This document shows positions 12,473-21,439 of a stretch of DNA of 42,567 bases, piece by piece; positions within the stretch are counted from its first letter, which is position 1, and each line of letters opens with the position of its first letter. Below the pieces are notes generated by a model. It ran no database searches. It worked only from the letters and a program-made list of their open reading frames with translations, and had not been told where the DNA came from. Source of the stretch: a virus; the IMG/VR virus record IMGVR_UViG_3300044731_000025, positions 1 through 42,567 of that record, one strand, 5' to 3'. The position numbers were made by a program, and so were the translations under genes.

Positions 12473-12809
12473 GCCTAAGCAGCACAAGATGCTGCTTAAG
12501 AACCCAGCCAAACGATGGGGTATCTGTGCGGTGTGTGGACCCACAAGACTTAAGTTAAAGCAGCGTGGCTATTGGTCTTGCCGAACTAAGTCTAATGTTA
12601 ACCGTGTTAAGTTAGCCAAGCATAAGAAAGATTACTGTGAGGAGTGTGGCTTTGTAGCCATACACCGTAGTCAGTTAGATGTAGACCACATAGATGGCAA
12701 CCATTTAAACAATGACATGGCAAATTTACAGACACTATGTGCCAACTGCCACCGATTAAAGACTCAAGACAATAAAGATTGGGAAAACAAAAAAGCCCCC
12801 CGCAATTAA
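12441..12809 (+). CDS. HNH endonuclease
   Basis: A 122-residue protein (106 if the ATG at 12489 is used, which avoids overlapping the FmdB-like gene). Zinc-binding CEECG and CANCH flank the HNH core LDVDHIDGNHLNNDMANLQTL, with the DH pair and conserved asparagines present. A further CAVCG lies near the N-terminus. HNH nucleases beside phage packaging genes often assist terminase; here it is at the far end of the late operon, so a homing or host-DNA-cutting role is also possible. The stop codon lies inside the late-operon terminator. Confidence 0.82.
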   Translation: MPQASTQQADKPKQHKMLLKNPAKRWGICAVCGPTRLKLKQRGYWSCRTKSNVNRVKLAKHKKDYCEECGFVAIHRSQLDVDHIDGNHLNNDMANLQTLCANCHRLKTQDNKDWENKKAPRN

Positions 12810-12819
12810 GCGAGGGGCT
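12794..12819 (-). terminator. Terminator of the leftward late operon
   Basis: Read leftward, AGCCCCTCGC (12819-12810) pairs with GCGGGGGGCT (12803-12794) with one A-C mismatch and a 6-base loop, then runs into TTTTTTGTTTT. The strong T-tract is on the minus strand, so it ends the late transcript. It may act weakly on the rightward HNH transcript, whose last codons lie in it. Confidence 0.88.
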
Positions 12820-12834
12820 AATCTGTTTAAACTG

Positions 12835-13047
12835 TTATTCGGTGCCTAGTCCGTATTCTTTTTCGGTCTTGTCTGCCCACTTAGCAGCAGGTGCAGCAAG
12901 TCCACCAATTAGAATTGCATATTGTGGTGCTATATCCATAGCAAGGGCAATACCCATGGTGACAGCAGATGCAAGAACTGCACGAAGATAGGACTTAAAG
13001 GCTGCTTTAGTCTTTGGGTCCTTTAGTTTTTCAATTAGGTCTTTCAT
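12835..13047 (-). CDS. Holin
   Basis: A 70-residue protein with a charged N-terminus (MKDLIEKLKDPKTKAAFKSYLR), two hydrophobic segments (AVLASAVTMGIALAMDI, about residues 23-39, and YAILIGGLAAPAAKW, about 43-57) and a charged tail. Length, two helices and position directly after the endolysin fit a class II-type holin that forms the membrane lesion for lysis. Its start overlaps the endolysin stop by four bases. Confidence 0.78.
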   Translation of the reverse strand: MKDLIEKLKDPKTKAAFKSYLRAVLASAVTMGIALAMDIAPQYAILIGGLAAPAAKWADKTEKEYGLGTE

Positions 13048-13547
13048 TTATTACTCCATTTCGGTCTGCCAAAGCCCACAATATAAGGTGTGAGTTTTCG
13101 CTTATTGTTTTTCTTGTAGGCACGGATACGCTCCGCAACCTCACCACCATTGGCTTGTGAACCTTTGGCTTTTTTCTCTGGAGAAGTGTTACCTTCTATA
13201 GTTGTAACTGTGCCATCAAGATTATCCTTGACAACAATACCAACATGTTCTACCTTTGCTCCACCTTCAATGAAGTCAAAGAATACTATATCTCCTGGCT
13301 TTGGCTTAGCAGTTTCTGCATTACTCCATGCACCTAGTCCCTGAAAAGCAGCGACTCCACCTGGTGTCCATACAACATTAGGCATTTTATATTTAACCTG
13401 TGCACTGCACCACATAATAAAAGAACCACACCAAGGTTGGAAGTTTGACTTAGTAAACTTTCCATACTTAGTTTCGTTATTTTTTGGACCTTCTACTGTG
13501 CCAACCTCAGCCTTTGCAACGGCTAAGAAGTCGTCTACTTGTGGCAT
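13044..13547 (-). CDS. CHAP-domain endolysin
   Basis: A 167-residue protein that is almost entirely a CHAP cysteine amidohydrolase/peptidase: PWCGSF (Cys40), GDIVFFDF, EHVGIVV (His101) and TIEGNTS (Glu118/Asn120) supply the catalytic residues in the usual order. It would cut peptide bonds in host peptidoglycan. There is no recognisable cell-wall-binding domain and no signal peptide, so it depends on the holin for export. It is translationally coupled to both neighbours. Confidence 0.87.
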   Translation of the reverse strand: MPQVDDFLAVAKAEVGTVEGPKNNETKYGKFTKSNFQPWCGSFIMWCSAQVKYKMPNVVWTPGGVAAFQGLGAWSNAETAKPKPGDIVFFDFIEGGAKVEHVGIVVKDNLDGTVTTIEGNTSPEKKAKGSQANGGEVAERIRAYKKNNKRKLTPYIVGFGRPKWSNK

Positions 13548-13750
13548 TATTTTCTATCCTTGTTCATTAAAATCTGATACAAAATTTCTACTTTTTCCTC
13601 TAGTCTAATAACAGAATCTTTTAAACTTGCACCTGAATTGGGCTTAAGTTCATATAGATAATGCTTTACTAACCATCTAATAGAGCCAGCAAAGGCAGTT
13701 GCAATGGCTATAATAGATACGATTAGTGCAGCCCAATTTGAAGGTGTCAT
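13547..13750 (-). CDS. Small membrane protein of the lysis cassette
   Basis: A 67-residue protein: MTPSNWAALIVSIIAIATAFAGSIRWL is one N-terminal transmembrane helix, followed by a coiled-coil (DSVIRLEEKVEILYQILMN). The ATG at 13750 has AAGGAG eight bases upstream. The TM-plus-coiled-coil layout and place beside endolysin and holin suggest a second holin, antiholin or accessory. No family can be named firmly. Confidence 0.65.
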   Translation of the reverse strand: MTPSNWAALIVSIIAIATAFAGSIRWLVKHYLYELKPNSGASLKDSVIRLEEKVEILYQILMNKDRK

Positions 13751-13763
13751 TACATGTTTCTCC

Positions 13764-15995
13764 TTATACGACAGTTCTGACGATGAGTTGGATGATGCCC
13801 CCGAAACCTGTGTAGTTACGGTTGGATGGGCTAGAGCGAGTAAATGTAACTTGGTCAATAATAACTTCGGTTGGCTCTCCACCTTGGTTAAAGTCTTGGA
13901 GAATAACTGTCTGTCCGTTGGCTTCAATAGTTTCTAGTGCGTTTAAACGCTCTCTTGAATAGCCTTCGTAACCAATCATGTTGCCTGTCTTATCTGTTTC
14001 TTTATCAAAACAAAACAATGGAATCTGCATAATGCGTGCACGAGTAGGCGTTGGCAAAGCCTTAACAGCAATACCTACTACTACTGGACCAGTGGTTGCA
14101 TCGGTAGACTTACGGGTAAGAATAAGTTTAAACGATGCATCTGGTCCTGCTTCTGTGTATGCATCACCTAAATCAATATCAGCGGTAGTTGGATTACCTT
14201 CGTAAAGGGTGGTAATAACTGTGTCTGATGTTGGACCAATCTTAAATACTTCAATGTCACCATCTGCTAAATCATCAGTAGTGCGGATACGAATACGCTT
14301 CCATGCTTTGTTTTCCATGGTGTCATAACGGATGCGAGCACAACGAATCTGTCCTGATTCAACTAAGTCAGTTGGATGCTGTAGCCAAACACCTGAACCA
14401 CTGACTGTAAAAGCAACTTGGTTATCTGCACCAAAGATACGAACGGCATTTACTGTGCCAGTAATACCATTGGCAAACACATCTGTTGCACGGGCATACA
14501 CACCACTGAAACTGGCTTGATTAGGATTGCCTGATAATGTAATTGGTTGAGCAAGGTTAATGCGTGTAGTGCCTGAGTTGGTATTTATTTGATTAGTATT
14601 GCCAGCCCAGATATAGGAGTCACGACCTTCAAAGTCGTAGACTCCGTTTGAATTTTGAAACACAAGTGGTCCATATTGCATGTCACCGTTTTGGTCTAGT
14701 GTTGCAACACGAGCGCCTTTGTTTGTGCCAACCATAAGGTATGTGCCAAGGTATGTGTATAGAGATAAAATAATTTCACCTCGTGGCATTACTGCAGCAG
14801 TGACGATAGTGCCTAAAGCACCATTGTTATCTACTGCTAATTTAAAAATCTTAGAGTGGTCGCCAGCATAGCCACCAAGATAGATTGCATTAGAGCCTTC
14901 TGTTACAGCAGTCCACTCCCAATCAACAGGCATAAGGGTTGAACCATCAATAAGAGTTCCCTCTGCTGCAATCATTGTAGGCTTAATTTCTACAGATGCA
15001 CCGCTACCCTTAGAAGGAAATAACAATTCATAGGCTGCGTATGCGCCGTTGGTAAACTGACCAGCACCAATGATGCGTTGCTTAACATACTTAAGTGTTG
15101 CGTGTTGTGCTACTAATGCGCCATAATCGTAAGCCTTATGCGCCGTGCCATCAGATAATTTAACATCATAAATGCCATCAGTTGTAGCCACATACAGGTA
15201 TGTTCCATCAGATGTAGTAGCAAGGATTGTTTTATTATTAAATGCTGAGTAGTTAGTAAAGGCTGTTGATGTTCCAGCGGTAGTAATCTTATACATTGCA
15301 GTCACAGGATTAAATGTTATGCTTGCTCCACTGGTTACGCTTCCAGTAGTAGCAGCAGAAAGAGTTATGCTACCTGTGCCAATTGCAGATACTGTTGTGC
15401 CAGCGGTAATGCCAGTTGCACTTGCCACATATCCAACAACTATGCTGGTAGTGCTGGCTACAGTAATAGTTGTAGCGCTTGTGGCTGCAGTTGCAGCAGC
15501 GGTTGTAGTAATAACAGGTGCCATATCAGTAGCAACAAGGAAAGGAACACCTGCAGTAGTAGCACCTGTGTCTACTTTAGATTTACCAGTAAAAGCCTGA
15601 ACAAGGGTTGTCTTATTAAGTAGGCTAATTTCACCTGGAGTCCAAACATCTATGCCGTATGAATCACGATAGCGGAAGCGAACCTCTGCATCATTACCTT
15701 CCATAGGCTCAGCAAATAGAACACCCTCACCGTAGTGCCATGATGATTGTGAGCGAGTCCAATAGCCTGAGCCACCAAGGGTGTGCTCGCCTGGGTCACG
15801 CATCTGGTCTACACGCTGAACACGAAACTCTGCAGTCTGTCTCCTGTAAGGAGTGCTGTCTGTAACTGCCATAATAAATGGCAAGCCACCAATAGCCATG
15901 TCAAAGGCGTTAGCGTTTAAATCATAGTATGTAGAAAGGCGACCAGATAAATCAATTATCGTGCGCTCGGATATATCGGGTGAACGACTAGCCAC
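13764..15995 (-). CDS. Tail or virion surface protein, 743 residues
   Basis: No enzyme motif is seen. It is rich in beta-type segments with LYVATTDGIYDVKL, LIYLGG-like and YLMVGTNKGARVATL repeats that resemble a beta-propeller or beta-sheet-rich tail protein. Residues about 155-235 form a Thr/Ala/Gly-rich module (GITAGTTVSAIGTGSITLS) that also occurs in the capsid protein. The C-terminus (ERLNALETIEANGQTVILQDF, then TRSSPSNRNYTGFGGIIQLIVR) is well ordered. Location between fibre genes and lysis genes supports a tail or host-contact role. Confidence 0.65.
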   Translation of the reverse strand: MASRSPDISERTIIDLSGRLSTYYDLNANAFDMAIGGLPFIMAVTDSTPYRRQTAEFRVQRVDQMRDPGEHTLGGSGYWTRSQSSWHYGEGVLFAEPMEGNDAEVRFRYRDSYGIDVWTPGEISLLNKTTLVQAFTGKSKVDTGATTAGVPFLVATDMAPVITTTAAATAATSATTITVASTTSIVVGYVASATGITAGTTVSAIGTGSITLSAATTGSVTSGASITFNPVTAMYKITTAGTSTAFTNYSAFNNKTILATTSDGTYLYVATTDGIYDVKLSDGTAHKAYDYGALVAQHATLKYVKQRIIGAGQFTNGAYAAYELLFPSKGSGASVEIKPTMIAAEGTLIDGSTLMPVDWEWTAVTEGSNAIYLGGYAGDHSKIFKLAVDNNGALGTIVTAAVMPRGEIILSLYTYLGTYLMVGTNKGARVATLDQNGDMQYGPLVFQNSNGVYDFEGRDSYIWAGNTNQINTNSGTTRINLAQPITLSGNPNQASFSGVYARATDVFANGITGTVNAVRIFGADNQVAFTVSGSGVWLQHPTDLVESGQIRCARIRYDTMENKAWKRIRIRTTDDLADGDIEVFKIGPTSDTVITTLYEGNPTTADIDLGDAYTEAGPDASFKLILTRKSTDATTGPVVVGIAVKALPTPTRARIMQIPLFCFDKETDKTGNMIGYEGYSRERLNALETIEANGQTVILQDFNQGGEPTEVIIDQVTFTRSSPSNRNYTGFGGIIQLIVRTVV

Positions 15996-16055
15996 TGTAT
16001 CTCCTTAGGTTAAAAATAATAGTGAGCCGTTTAAACACATGCTCAGGTGTAATCA

Positions 16056-16436
16056 TTATGCTTGCGAAATTGTGTATTCTTTCCAAGCCTTGTTCTGTTC
16101 ATCCCATTTGTAATACTTGCCATTGCCAGTTGGGTCTGGTGTTGGAGCCTTCCATGATGCAGTTTCATTATCAAACCACCATGATGGGTAAGGTTTTTTT
16201 GGAACAAAGATTTGAGTATAAGGGTCGTATGTGCCACCAATTTGAGCATAGTTTCCTCTAAATGGAGTTCCGCCACCAAGGTGTTGGTTGGCTATAGTGT
16301 TGTATGAAGTTCTTACACCACCATAATACTTTTCCCAATCAACAACATTACCTTCATTGTCTAATTCGTTTTCATCTTTACCCACAATTACCTGGGTAAC
16401 AATGTTATCTTCATCTAAAATTGCATAGTGTGCCAT
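16056..16436 (-). CDS. Conserved phage virion protein
   Basis: A 126-residue protein starting MAHYAILDEDNIVTQVIVG, with RGNYAQIGGTYD and PKKPYPSWWFDNETASWKAPTP. I recognise this pattern from a small virion-associated protein common in marine and freshwater phages. The WWF-DNETASWKAP and YYKWDEQNKAWKEY repeats look like stacked beta-hairpins. It may be a tail-fibre accessory; the exact function is not known. Confidence 0.7.
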   Translation of the reverse strand: MAHYAILDEDNIVTQVIVGKDENELDNEGNVVDWEKYYGGVRTSYNTIANQHLGGGTPFRGNYAQIGGTYDPYTQIFVPKKPYPSWWFDNETASWKAPTPDPTGNGKYYKWDEQNKAWKEYTISQA

Positions 16437-16444
16437 TGTGTCTC

Positions 16445-18004
16445 CTAACTAAATGTAACTGTGTCTGATGTGCCAGCAGCGGTAATTGTAAAGATTTTAA
16501 ACCCGCCTGTTGTTGCGTTTGTTTGTGAAACTCCGCCAGAAAATGTTGCTGAACGAGTGTCTGGAACTTTAACAATAACAACTCCACTTCCACCTGCTCT
16601 TTGCCCAACTGCATCTCGCCCAGAACCACCACCACCACCGCCAGTATTTGTATCTCCAGCGACCGCAGCAGTTGAAAAGAACCCACCACGCCCACCGCCA
16701 CCTGTTCCACCAGCGCCATTGTTAGTGGTGTAAACACCACCACCGCCGCCGCCTGCTCGAGTTACTGAAGTTCCTGTAATTGAAGATGCTAAACCATTAC
16801 CGCCATCGCCACCATCATCATTAGCACCAGCAGCACCTACTGCCGAAGCACCACCACCGCCGCCGCCTGCATCAGATGGACCTGCAAAACCTTGTCCACC
16901 TGCAAAACCTTGTCCAGTAGTTCCTGCTCCACCAGTTGCAGGGGTATTTAAATTACCTCCCCCGCCAGAGCCACCAGTTGCAGCGCTTCCGCCACCTGAA
17001 CCACCTAAAGATGTAATAGTGTTAAAAACACTGTTACCGCCAGATGCGCCAGCGGCAGCAGAACCACCAGTAGAAGCCGCAGCACCTCCGCCACCAACTG
17101 TAACTGCATATGCAACGCCAGTAAAAAGTGATAAAGCAGATTCAGCAGAAGTGTTACCACCAGAAGTGCCAGCAGAAGTTCTATATCCACCCGCTCCTCC
17201 TCCACCACCAGCGTTACCGCCGTTAGTTCCGCCACCACCACCGCCTGCAACAACTAAAAAGTCTGCTGTAAGCGCAACAGGAACCGTTACTGAATTAGTT
17301 GCTGCACTTTCAGGACTATCTCCATTTGCATTTGTTGTTTTAACTTTAAATGTGTAACTTCCTCCTGTTAATCCAGTAAATGTATGGCTAGTAGAACTTG
17401 TTGTTGATGCAGTTTGTGTAGTTTCAGCAGTTGTTCCATTTAAGTAAGGCGTAATTGTAATAGCAGAAAGAACTTTTCCACCAGTTGCTCCAAGTGTCCA
17501 AGTTACGGTTACATCTGATGTTACTCCAGAAGTAGATGCAGTTCCAATAGTTGGTGTTTGTGGTCTTGTAGTGGCTGTTACCGCTGCTGCATTTGGAGTG
17601 TTAACAGTAGTTCCAAAATTATTTTGAGCAGTGCCATAAACAGTAAATGCGGTTGCTGGTGTTAAACCAGTAAGAGTTACTGTTGTGCCAGAACTCGATG
17701 CAGCAAATCCACCTGTTGTTGTGTAAGCATTATATTGATTAGGTGTTCCTCCGCCAGAACCTGGAGTAAATACAACTGTAAATGAACCACCAGCAGTATA
17801 ATCTACGGTTCCAACATCAATAGGTGTTGCAATAGAAGGAGTAGCAGGAGGAGCAGAGGTTGCAACCCAATCATCTCCGTTGTAAATTTCAAGAATTTCT
17901 AATTCTCCATTGTAATAGGTATCACCAATTACAGGGCTACCTGGGCGACCAGCAGTATCGCCTGATGGGATACCTAACTTTTGTGGGTATTGTTGAAATG
18001 CCAT
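16445..18004 (-). CDS. Tail fibre/adhesin with FN3 and polyglycine domains
   Basis: A 519-residue protein. Residues about 8-50 (GDTYYNGELEILEIYNGDDWV) form a short attachment module seen in fibres. Two fibronectin type III-like domains follow (YTAGGSFTVVFTPG... GLTPATAFTVYGTA, and SDVTVTWTLGATGG...GSYTFKVKTTNANG). Residues about 250-470 are glycine-rich, with runs such as GGGGGG repeated at intervals, like the polyglycine-sandwich adhesins of T-even gp38. The C-terminal VVIVKVPDTRSATFSGG segment resembles glycine-rich tail-tip proteins. It is likely the receptor-binding protein. Confidence 0.75.
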   Translation of the reverse strand: MAFQQYPQKLGIPSGDTAGRPGSPVIGDTYYNGELEILEIYNGDDWVATSAPPATPSIATPIDVGTVDYTAGGSFTVVFTPGSGGGTPNQYNAYTTTGGFAASSSGTTVTLTGLTPATAFTVYGTAQNNFGTTVNTPNAAAVTATTRPQTPTIGTASTSGVTSDVTVTWTLGATGGKVLSAITITPYLNGTTAETTQTASTTSSTSHTFTGLTGGSYTFKVKTTNANGDSPESAATNSVTVPVALTADFLVVAGGGGGGTNGGNAGGGGGAGGYRTSAGTSGGNTSAESALSLFTGVAYAVTVGGGGAAASTGGSAAAGASGGNSVFNTITSLGGSGGGSAATGGSGGGGNLNTPATGGAGTTGQGFAGGQGFAGPSDAGGGGGGASAVGAAGANDDGGDGGNGLASSITGTSVTRAGGGGGGVYTTNNGAGGTGGGGRGGFFSTAAVAGDTNTGGGGGGSGRDAVGQRAGGSGVVIVKVPDTRSATFSGGVSQTNATTGGFKIFTITAAGTSDTVTFS

Positions 18005-18318
18005 TATGAAATCTCCACTCCACTGATGTGAATAGACACATTAGTTGTAGATGCAAAGCCACTAATTACCTTAGGTGTTGCATTGGCAGGAATAACCTGC
18101 TTAAGGTCAAAGCCTACAATTGAATTAGCAGGGATAGATACGGCAGGAACAATTGTTACGCCATCAATAGCAATAGTTGCTGTTGATGCAGAAGTTGCTG
18201 CGTTAGCCAATACAATGTTTGACACCACTGTTATGGTTGTTGTGCTAGGCACCGTATATAGGGTTGTGCTTGATGTGGCTGCTGCTGTTCTAGCCAGCGC
18301 CTGAGTTAGTGTAGCCAT
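18004..18318 (-). CDS. Small virion structural protein
   Basis: A 104-residue protein of almost pure beta character: TTLYTVPSTTTITVVSNIVLAN, STATIAIDGVTIVP, NVSIHISGVEIS. This pattern (a cytokine-like or jelly-roll beta sandwich) is common in small tail or decoration proteins of marine phages. It lies between two fibre genes and its stop overlaps the next start by one base. Confidence 0.65.
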   Translation of the reverse strand: MATLTQALARTAAATSSTTLYTVPSTTTITVVSNIVLANAATSASTATIAIDGVTIVPAVSIPANSIVGFDLKQVIPANATPKVISGFASTTNVSIHISGVEIS

Positions 18319-18333
18319 TAGTTACTACCTTCC

Positions 18334-20073
18334 TTAGAGTGCTTCCATGAGAAGCAGGGTTAGTTCGTCTTTGATACTTCCTGGTCCAGTAAGAACAATG
18401 TCAACAACCCCTTCAAGAGTTGTTACTGTTGTTCCAGAGGCAATAAGCGTTGAACCAAGAGTAGGTGCCGAGTAAGAACTGGTTGTGTTGATAGCAACCC
18501 ATGCGCTGCCATCCCAGACACCCATAACTCCAGTTACTGAGTTAAAATACAATGCACCTACAATAAGTGCGTTGCCATCGTTATCTACTGTTGGGGCGGC
18601 TGATTTAGCACCAAGGTAGCGGTCATCAAAGTTGTCATAAGTTGTGGCTGCTGACGATGCGCTTGTTGCTGCATCGGCTGCAGATGTGGCTGCTGCTGTC
18701 TGGCTTGTTAAGGCAGATGATGCAGAAGTAGCAGCGCTAGTAGCAGAAGTTGCTGCAGCGGTAGCAGATGCTGCTGCTGATGTAGCAGAAGTGGCTGCTG
18801 CAGTAGCACTTGTTGCTGCGCTAGTAGCCGAGGTTGCTGCTGCTGTTTGAGATGTTAAAGCACTTGATGCTGATGTTGCTGCAGCAGAGGCAGATGTAGC
18901 CGATGAAGTTGCAGAGTTTGCAGCGCTCGTGGCTGATGTAGCAGCGGCAGTTTCAGATGATGCAGCAGCAGTAGCACTAGCAGAAATAGTTGCAACAGAT
19001 GCAGCAGCCGTTGTTGCACTTGCTGCAGCAGATGTAGCCGAAGTAGCAGCAGCCGTAGCGCTTGTTGCAGCACTTGATGCGCTAGTAGCAGCAGCCGTTG
19101 CAGAAGCATCAGCAGATGTGGCACTGGTAGTAGCAGCAGTTGCACTAGCAGCAGCACTGGTTGCACTTGTTGCAGCAGCACTTGCTGATGAAGCAGATGA
19201 GGTAGCACTAGCAGAAGCAGAAGTTGCACTTGTGGCTGCAGCAGTAGCCGAGTTTGCAGCACTTGTTGCAGATGCAGAAATTGTAGCCACGGAAGCAGCA
19301 GCGGTTGTTGCAGATGCAGCAGCGCTTGTAGCGCTAGTTGCTGCGCTTGTTGCACTTGTTGCTGCTGCGGTAGCAGAGGCTGCAGCGGATGTTGCTGAGG
19401 TTGCAGCAGCAGATGCGCTAGTAGCAGATGATGCAGCAGATGCTTCTTGTAAAACAAGGATTGCATCTACATAAGACTTAGGTGCAGCAGATGAACTGGA
19501 CATACCAGCAGATGAAAGACCAGTGATTGTTCCAGCACCACTGACAACAATAGATGCTGTTGAGGTTACTGTGCCACTAAGAGTAGCACCGTTGATGACT
19601 GGTGTTGTAAGAGTTTTGCGAGTAAGTGTTACTAACTGGTCTGAACCAACTACTGAACCATCGCCAGTTACAAGTCCGTGCACATGTGTTTGACCAGCGT
19701 TAGAAAGAATACCTGAGTCGGCATCAATACCACGGGCTGCAATGTGAGTTTGGGATTCTTTAAAGTCACGACCAGATACACCATGGCGCACAGATGTGCC
19801 AGCGGTATGTGATTGAGCCTGGGTTCCATCTTGACCACGAACAATGGTAAGAGTAGTTCCCGCAATAGCGGTTACTGTAACTACTTCTTCTTTGTTAGTA
19901 TCTGGTCCAAGGATGATTGTGTATGGAACAGATGGGAAACCGCTAACAGATACAACAGAAACGCTTGTGGTTGTATCGCCAGTTGCTGCTGATGAAATAG
20001 AGTTAACTAGCGTTGTTTCAATTGCTGTGGCGGAAAAATTCCGCTTTAATACGCCTGGGTCGCCTGCTGCCAT
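18334..20073 (-). CDS. Side tail fibre with Ala/Ser/Thr repeat shaft
   Basis: A 579-residue protein. Residues about 20-105 form an N-terminal module with TIILGPDTNKEEVVTVTAI and IVRGQDGTQAQSHTAGTS. Residues about 205-485 are near-perfect repeats of the ATSATSAAASATAA type, like the shaft repeats of lambda Stf and related fibres. The C-terminus has an LYFNSVTGVMGVWDGSAWV module and a short cap. It should form an elongated trimeric side fibre. The low-complexity DNA keeps other frames open, creating spurious antisense reading frames. Confidence 0.8.
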   Translation of the reverse strand: MAAGDPGVLKRNFSATAIETTLVNSISSAATGDTTTSVSVVSVSGFPSVPYTIILGPDTNKEEVVTVTAIAGTTLTIVRGQDGTQAQSHTAGTSVRHGVSGRDFKESQTHIAARGIDADSGILSNAGQTHVHGLVTGDGSVVGSDQLVTLTRKTLTTPVINGATLSGTVTSTASIVVSGAGTITGLSSAGMSSSSAAPKSYVDAILVLQEASAASSATSASAAATSATSAAASATAAATSATSAATSATSAAASATTAAASVATISASATSAANSATAAATSATSASASATSSASSASAAATSATSAAASATAATTSATSADASATAAATSASSAATSATAAATSATSAAASATTAAASVATISASATAAASSETAAATSATSAANSATSSATSASAAATSASSALTSQTAAATSATSAATSATAAATSATSAAASATAAATSATSAATSASSALTSQTAAATSAADAATSASSAATTYDNFDDRYLGAKSAAPTVDNDGNALIVGALYFNSVTGVMGVWDGSAWVAINTTSSYSAPTLGSTLIASGTTVTTLEGVVDIVLTGPGSIKDELTLLLMEAL

Positions 20074-20082
20074 GGGGTTGCC

Positions 20083-21006
20083 TTATCTCTGGTAGTGTGA
20101 ACGAATTGGGAATTGACGGCGTTGGTTCTCCGCCACTTCGTTTAAACGAGTGTTGTAAACATTGAACAAGAAGCGTGATGCGTTCTCACCACTTCGTGGT
20201 CCACGCTGGTTATCAAGCACATCTGCCTCCGCAGATAGTGCACCCAAGCGTGATGGGTCTAAGAAGGAAATCATACGAAAGGCTGCGCCATAAATAACTA
20301 CATCTTCTGAATAATCAGGCATGCCAGTTACTGTTGAGTATTCTTGGTTAACCGATGGCAACGCTGTAATGTTAAAAAGCGTTGGGCGCTTTGAAAAAGC
20401 CACATTAACTGTGCGACCTGGAACTACTGCTGAGTAGATACCAAGAGTTTTTCCAAAGTTACCACCAGTGCCCCACTCTCCTGGATTTGCTGTTCTATCT
20501 AATTGCCACGCACGAACTGGTAACCACTCTTTAGATGGACCAATAACATGATGAGTTACAGATAAAACATTTTCTACCACATCTGGTAAATCGTAAGTTG
20601 TGCGAGCAGCAATATATGGGAATTGATATTGACCAATAGCAAATATGCTTGGATACATTGAGTTGAGTGTGTCGTTAATAGCACGCTTAATTTCAAAGCG
20701 TGGGAATAATGGAGATACCATTACCTTAGATGAATTGTCATGTGTTACCGCTAGAGTGCCACGCTGTGCTCGACCCCATGGTGCAAGTGTGAGGATATTG
20801 TCAATGTTGTTAGTAGAGTTAACATACATAATTTCATCGCCAATTTGGATAAAGCCACGGCTTACCACATTGGCATCATTAACAGAAATAGTTGTTTGTG
20901 TTGTGGTTGTTATGGCACCAGTCAACCATGTAGTTGATTCCATATTTACGGTGTAACCATGAAGAAGCGTATCTACACGGTCAGTAAGTTGTTCAAGTGT
21001 GCTCAC
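20083..21006 (-). CDS. Putative head-tail adaptor or tail tubular protein
   Basis: A 307-residue protein. The N-terminal part (TISVNDANVVSRGFIQIGDEIMYVN, GRAQRGTLAVTHDN) resembles the RG.DGT..H module at the start of the side fibre. The middle (EIKRAINDTLNSMYPSIF, TTYDLPDVVENVLSV, VNVAFSKRPT) and the helical C-terminus (VIYGAAFRMISFLDPSRLGA) fit tail-tubular/adaptor proteins of podoviruses. The identification is from layout and position rather than a strong motif. Confidence 0.5.
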   Translation of the reverse strand: MSTLEQLTDRVDTLLHGYTVNMESTTWLTGAITTTTQTTISVNDANVVSRGFIQIGDEIMYVNSTNNIDNILTLAPWGRAQRGTLAVTHDNSSKVMVSPLFPRFEIKRAINDTLNSMYPSIFAIGQYQFPYIAARTTYDLPDVVENVLSVTHHVIGPSKEWLPVRAWQLDRTANPGEWGTGGNFGKTLGIYSAVVPGRTVNVAFSKRPTLFNITALPSVNQEYSTVTGMPDYSEDVVIYGAAFRMISFLDPSRLGALSAEADVLDNQRGPRSGENASRFLFNVYNTRLNEVAENQRRQFPIRSHYQR

Positions 21007-21278
21007 AGGTCAATGCTCCTTAAGGCTGATACTGCCGATTTGCCAGTTGTGCCAGCAAGTTCATTGCATACTGCGTTTAAACCTTTGTATTCATCTGGTT
21101 GGCGTGATTCACTAGCCTTGTAATTTAACGCTCCTAATAAATCTTTATTGCTAGTGCCTGCCCATTTATTTGCTGCTCCTGGTGCTTCTAGGAACACAGT
21201 GCGGTCTGGGTAGGTGCCTTCATTGGCAAGCCTATTTAATTCAGCAACGAGCGTAGAGCCGTCATAACCTGTAGCCAT
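21003..21278 (-). CDS. Hypothetical structural-region protein, 91 residues
   Basis: MATGYDGSTLVAELNRLANEG, VFLEAPGAANKWAGTSNKDLL and EYKGLNAVCNELAGTTG suggest a compact helical protein. It overlaps both neighbours by four bases or one base. Similar short proteins sit near neck genes in phages I recall from freshwater metagenomes, but no family can be named. GTTTAAAC at 21075 encodes LN. Confidence 0.6.
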   Translation of the reverse strand: MATGYDGSTLVAELNRLANEGTYPDRTVFLEAPGAANKWAGTSNKDLLGALNYKASESRQPDEYKGLNAVCNELAGTTGKSAVSALRSIDL

Positions 21279-21439
21279 TAGTTAGCCTTCTTTCGTGCTG
21301 CTCTCATGTTGTCCACAAGATTGGGATATTTTCTACCAGCCTTTTTTGCAGCAGCCTTGGCTGATGCTTTTGCAGCAGGTGAAAGTGGTTTAGATTTTTT
21401 CTTAGGGTTTGGTTTATCCCATACTTCTTTTTTAGCCAT
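21278..21439 (-). CDS. Small basic protein, 53 residues
   Basis: MAKKEVWDKPNPKKKSKPLSP, then AAKASAKAAAKKAGRKYPNL and VDNMRAARKKAN. About a third of the residues are lysine or arginine; it is probably DNA-binding or a disordered internal virion component. Start and stop overlap neighbours by one base (TAATG at the stop). The Ala/Lys composition resembles histone-like tails. Confidence 0.6.
   Translation of the reverse strand: MAKKEVWDKPNPKKKSKPLSPAAKASAKAAAKKAGRKYPNLVDNMRAARKKAN

Noticed and set aside
18855-19474. Long reading frames on both strands (181 and 203 codons) opposite the side-fibre repeat shaft
   Set aside because: They exist because GCA/GCT-rich Ala/Ser repeats lack stop codons in other frames; their leucine/glutamine- or alanine/valine-only composition is not protein-like.
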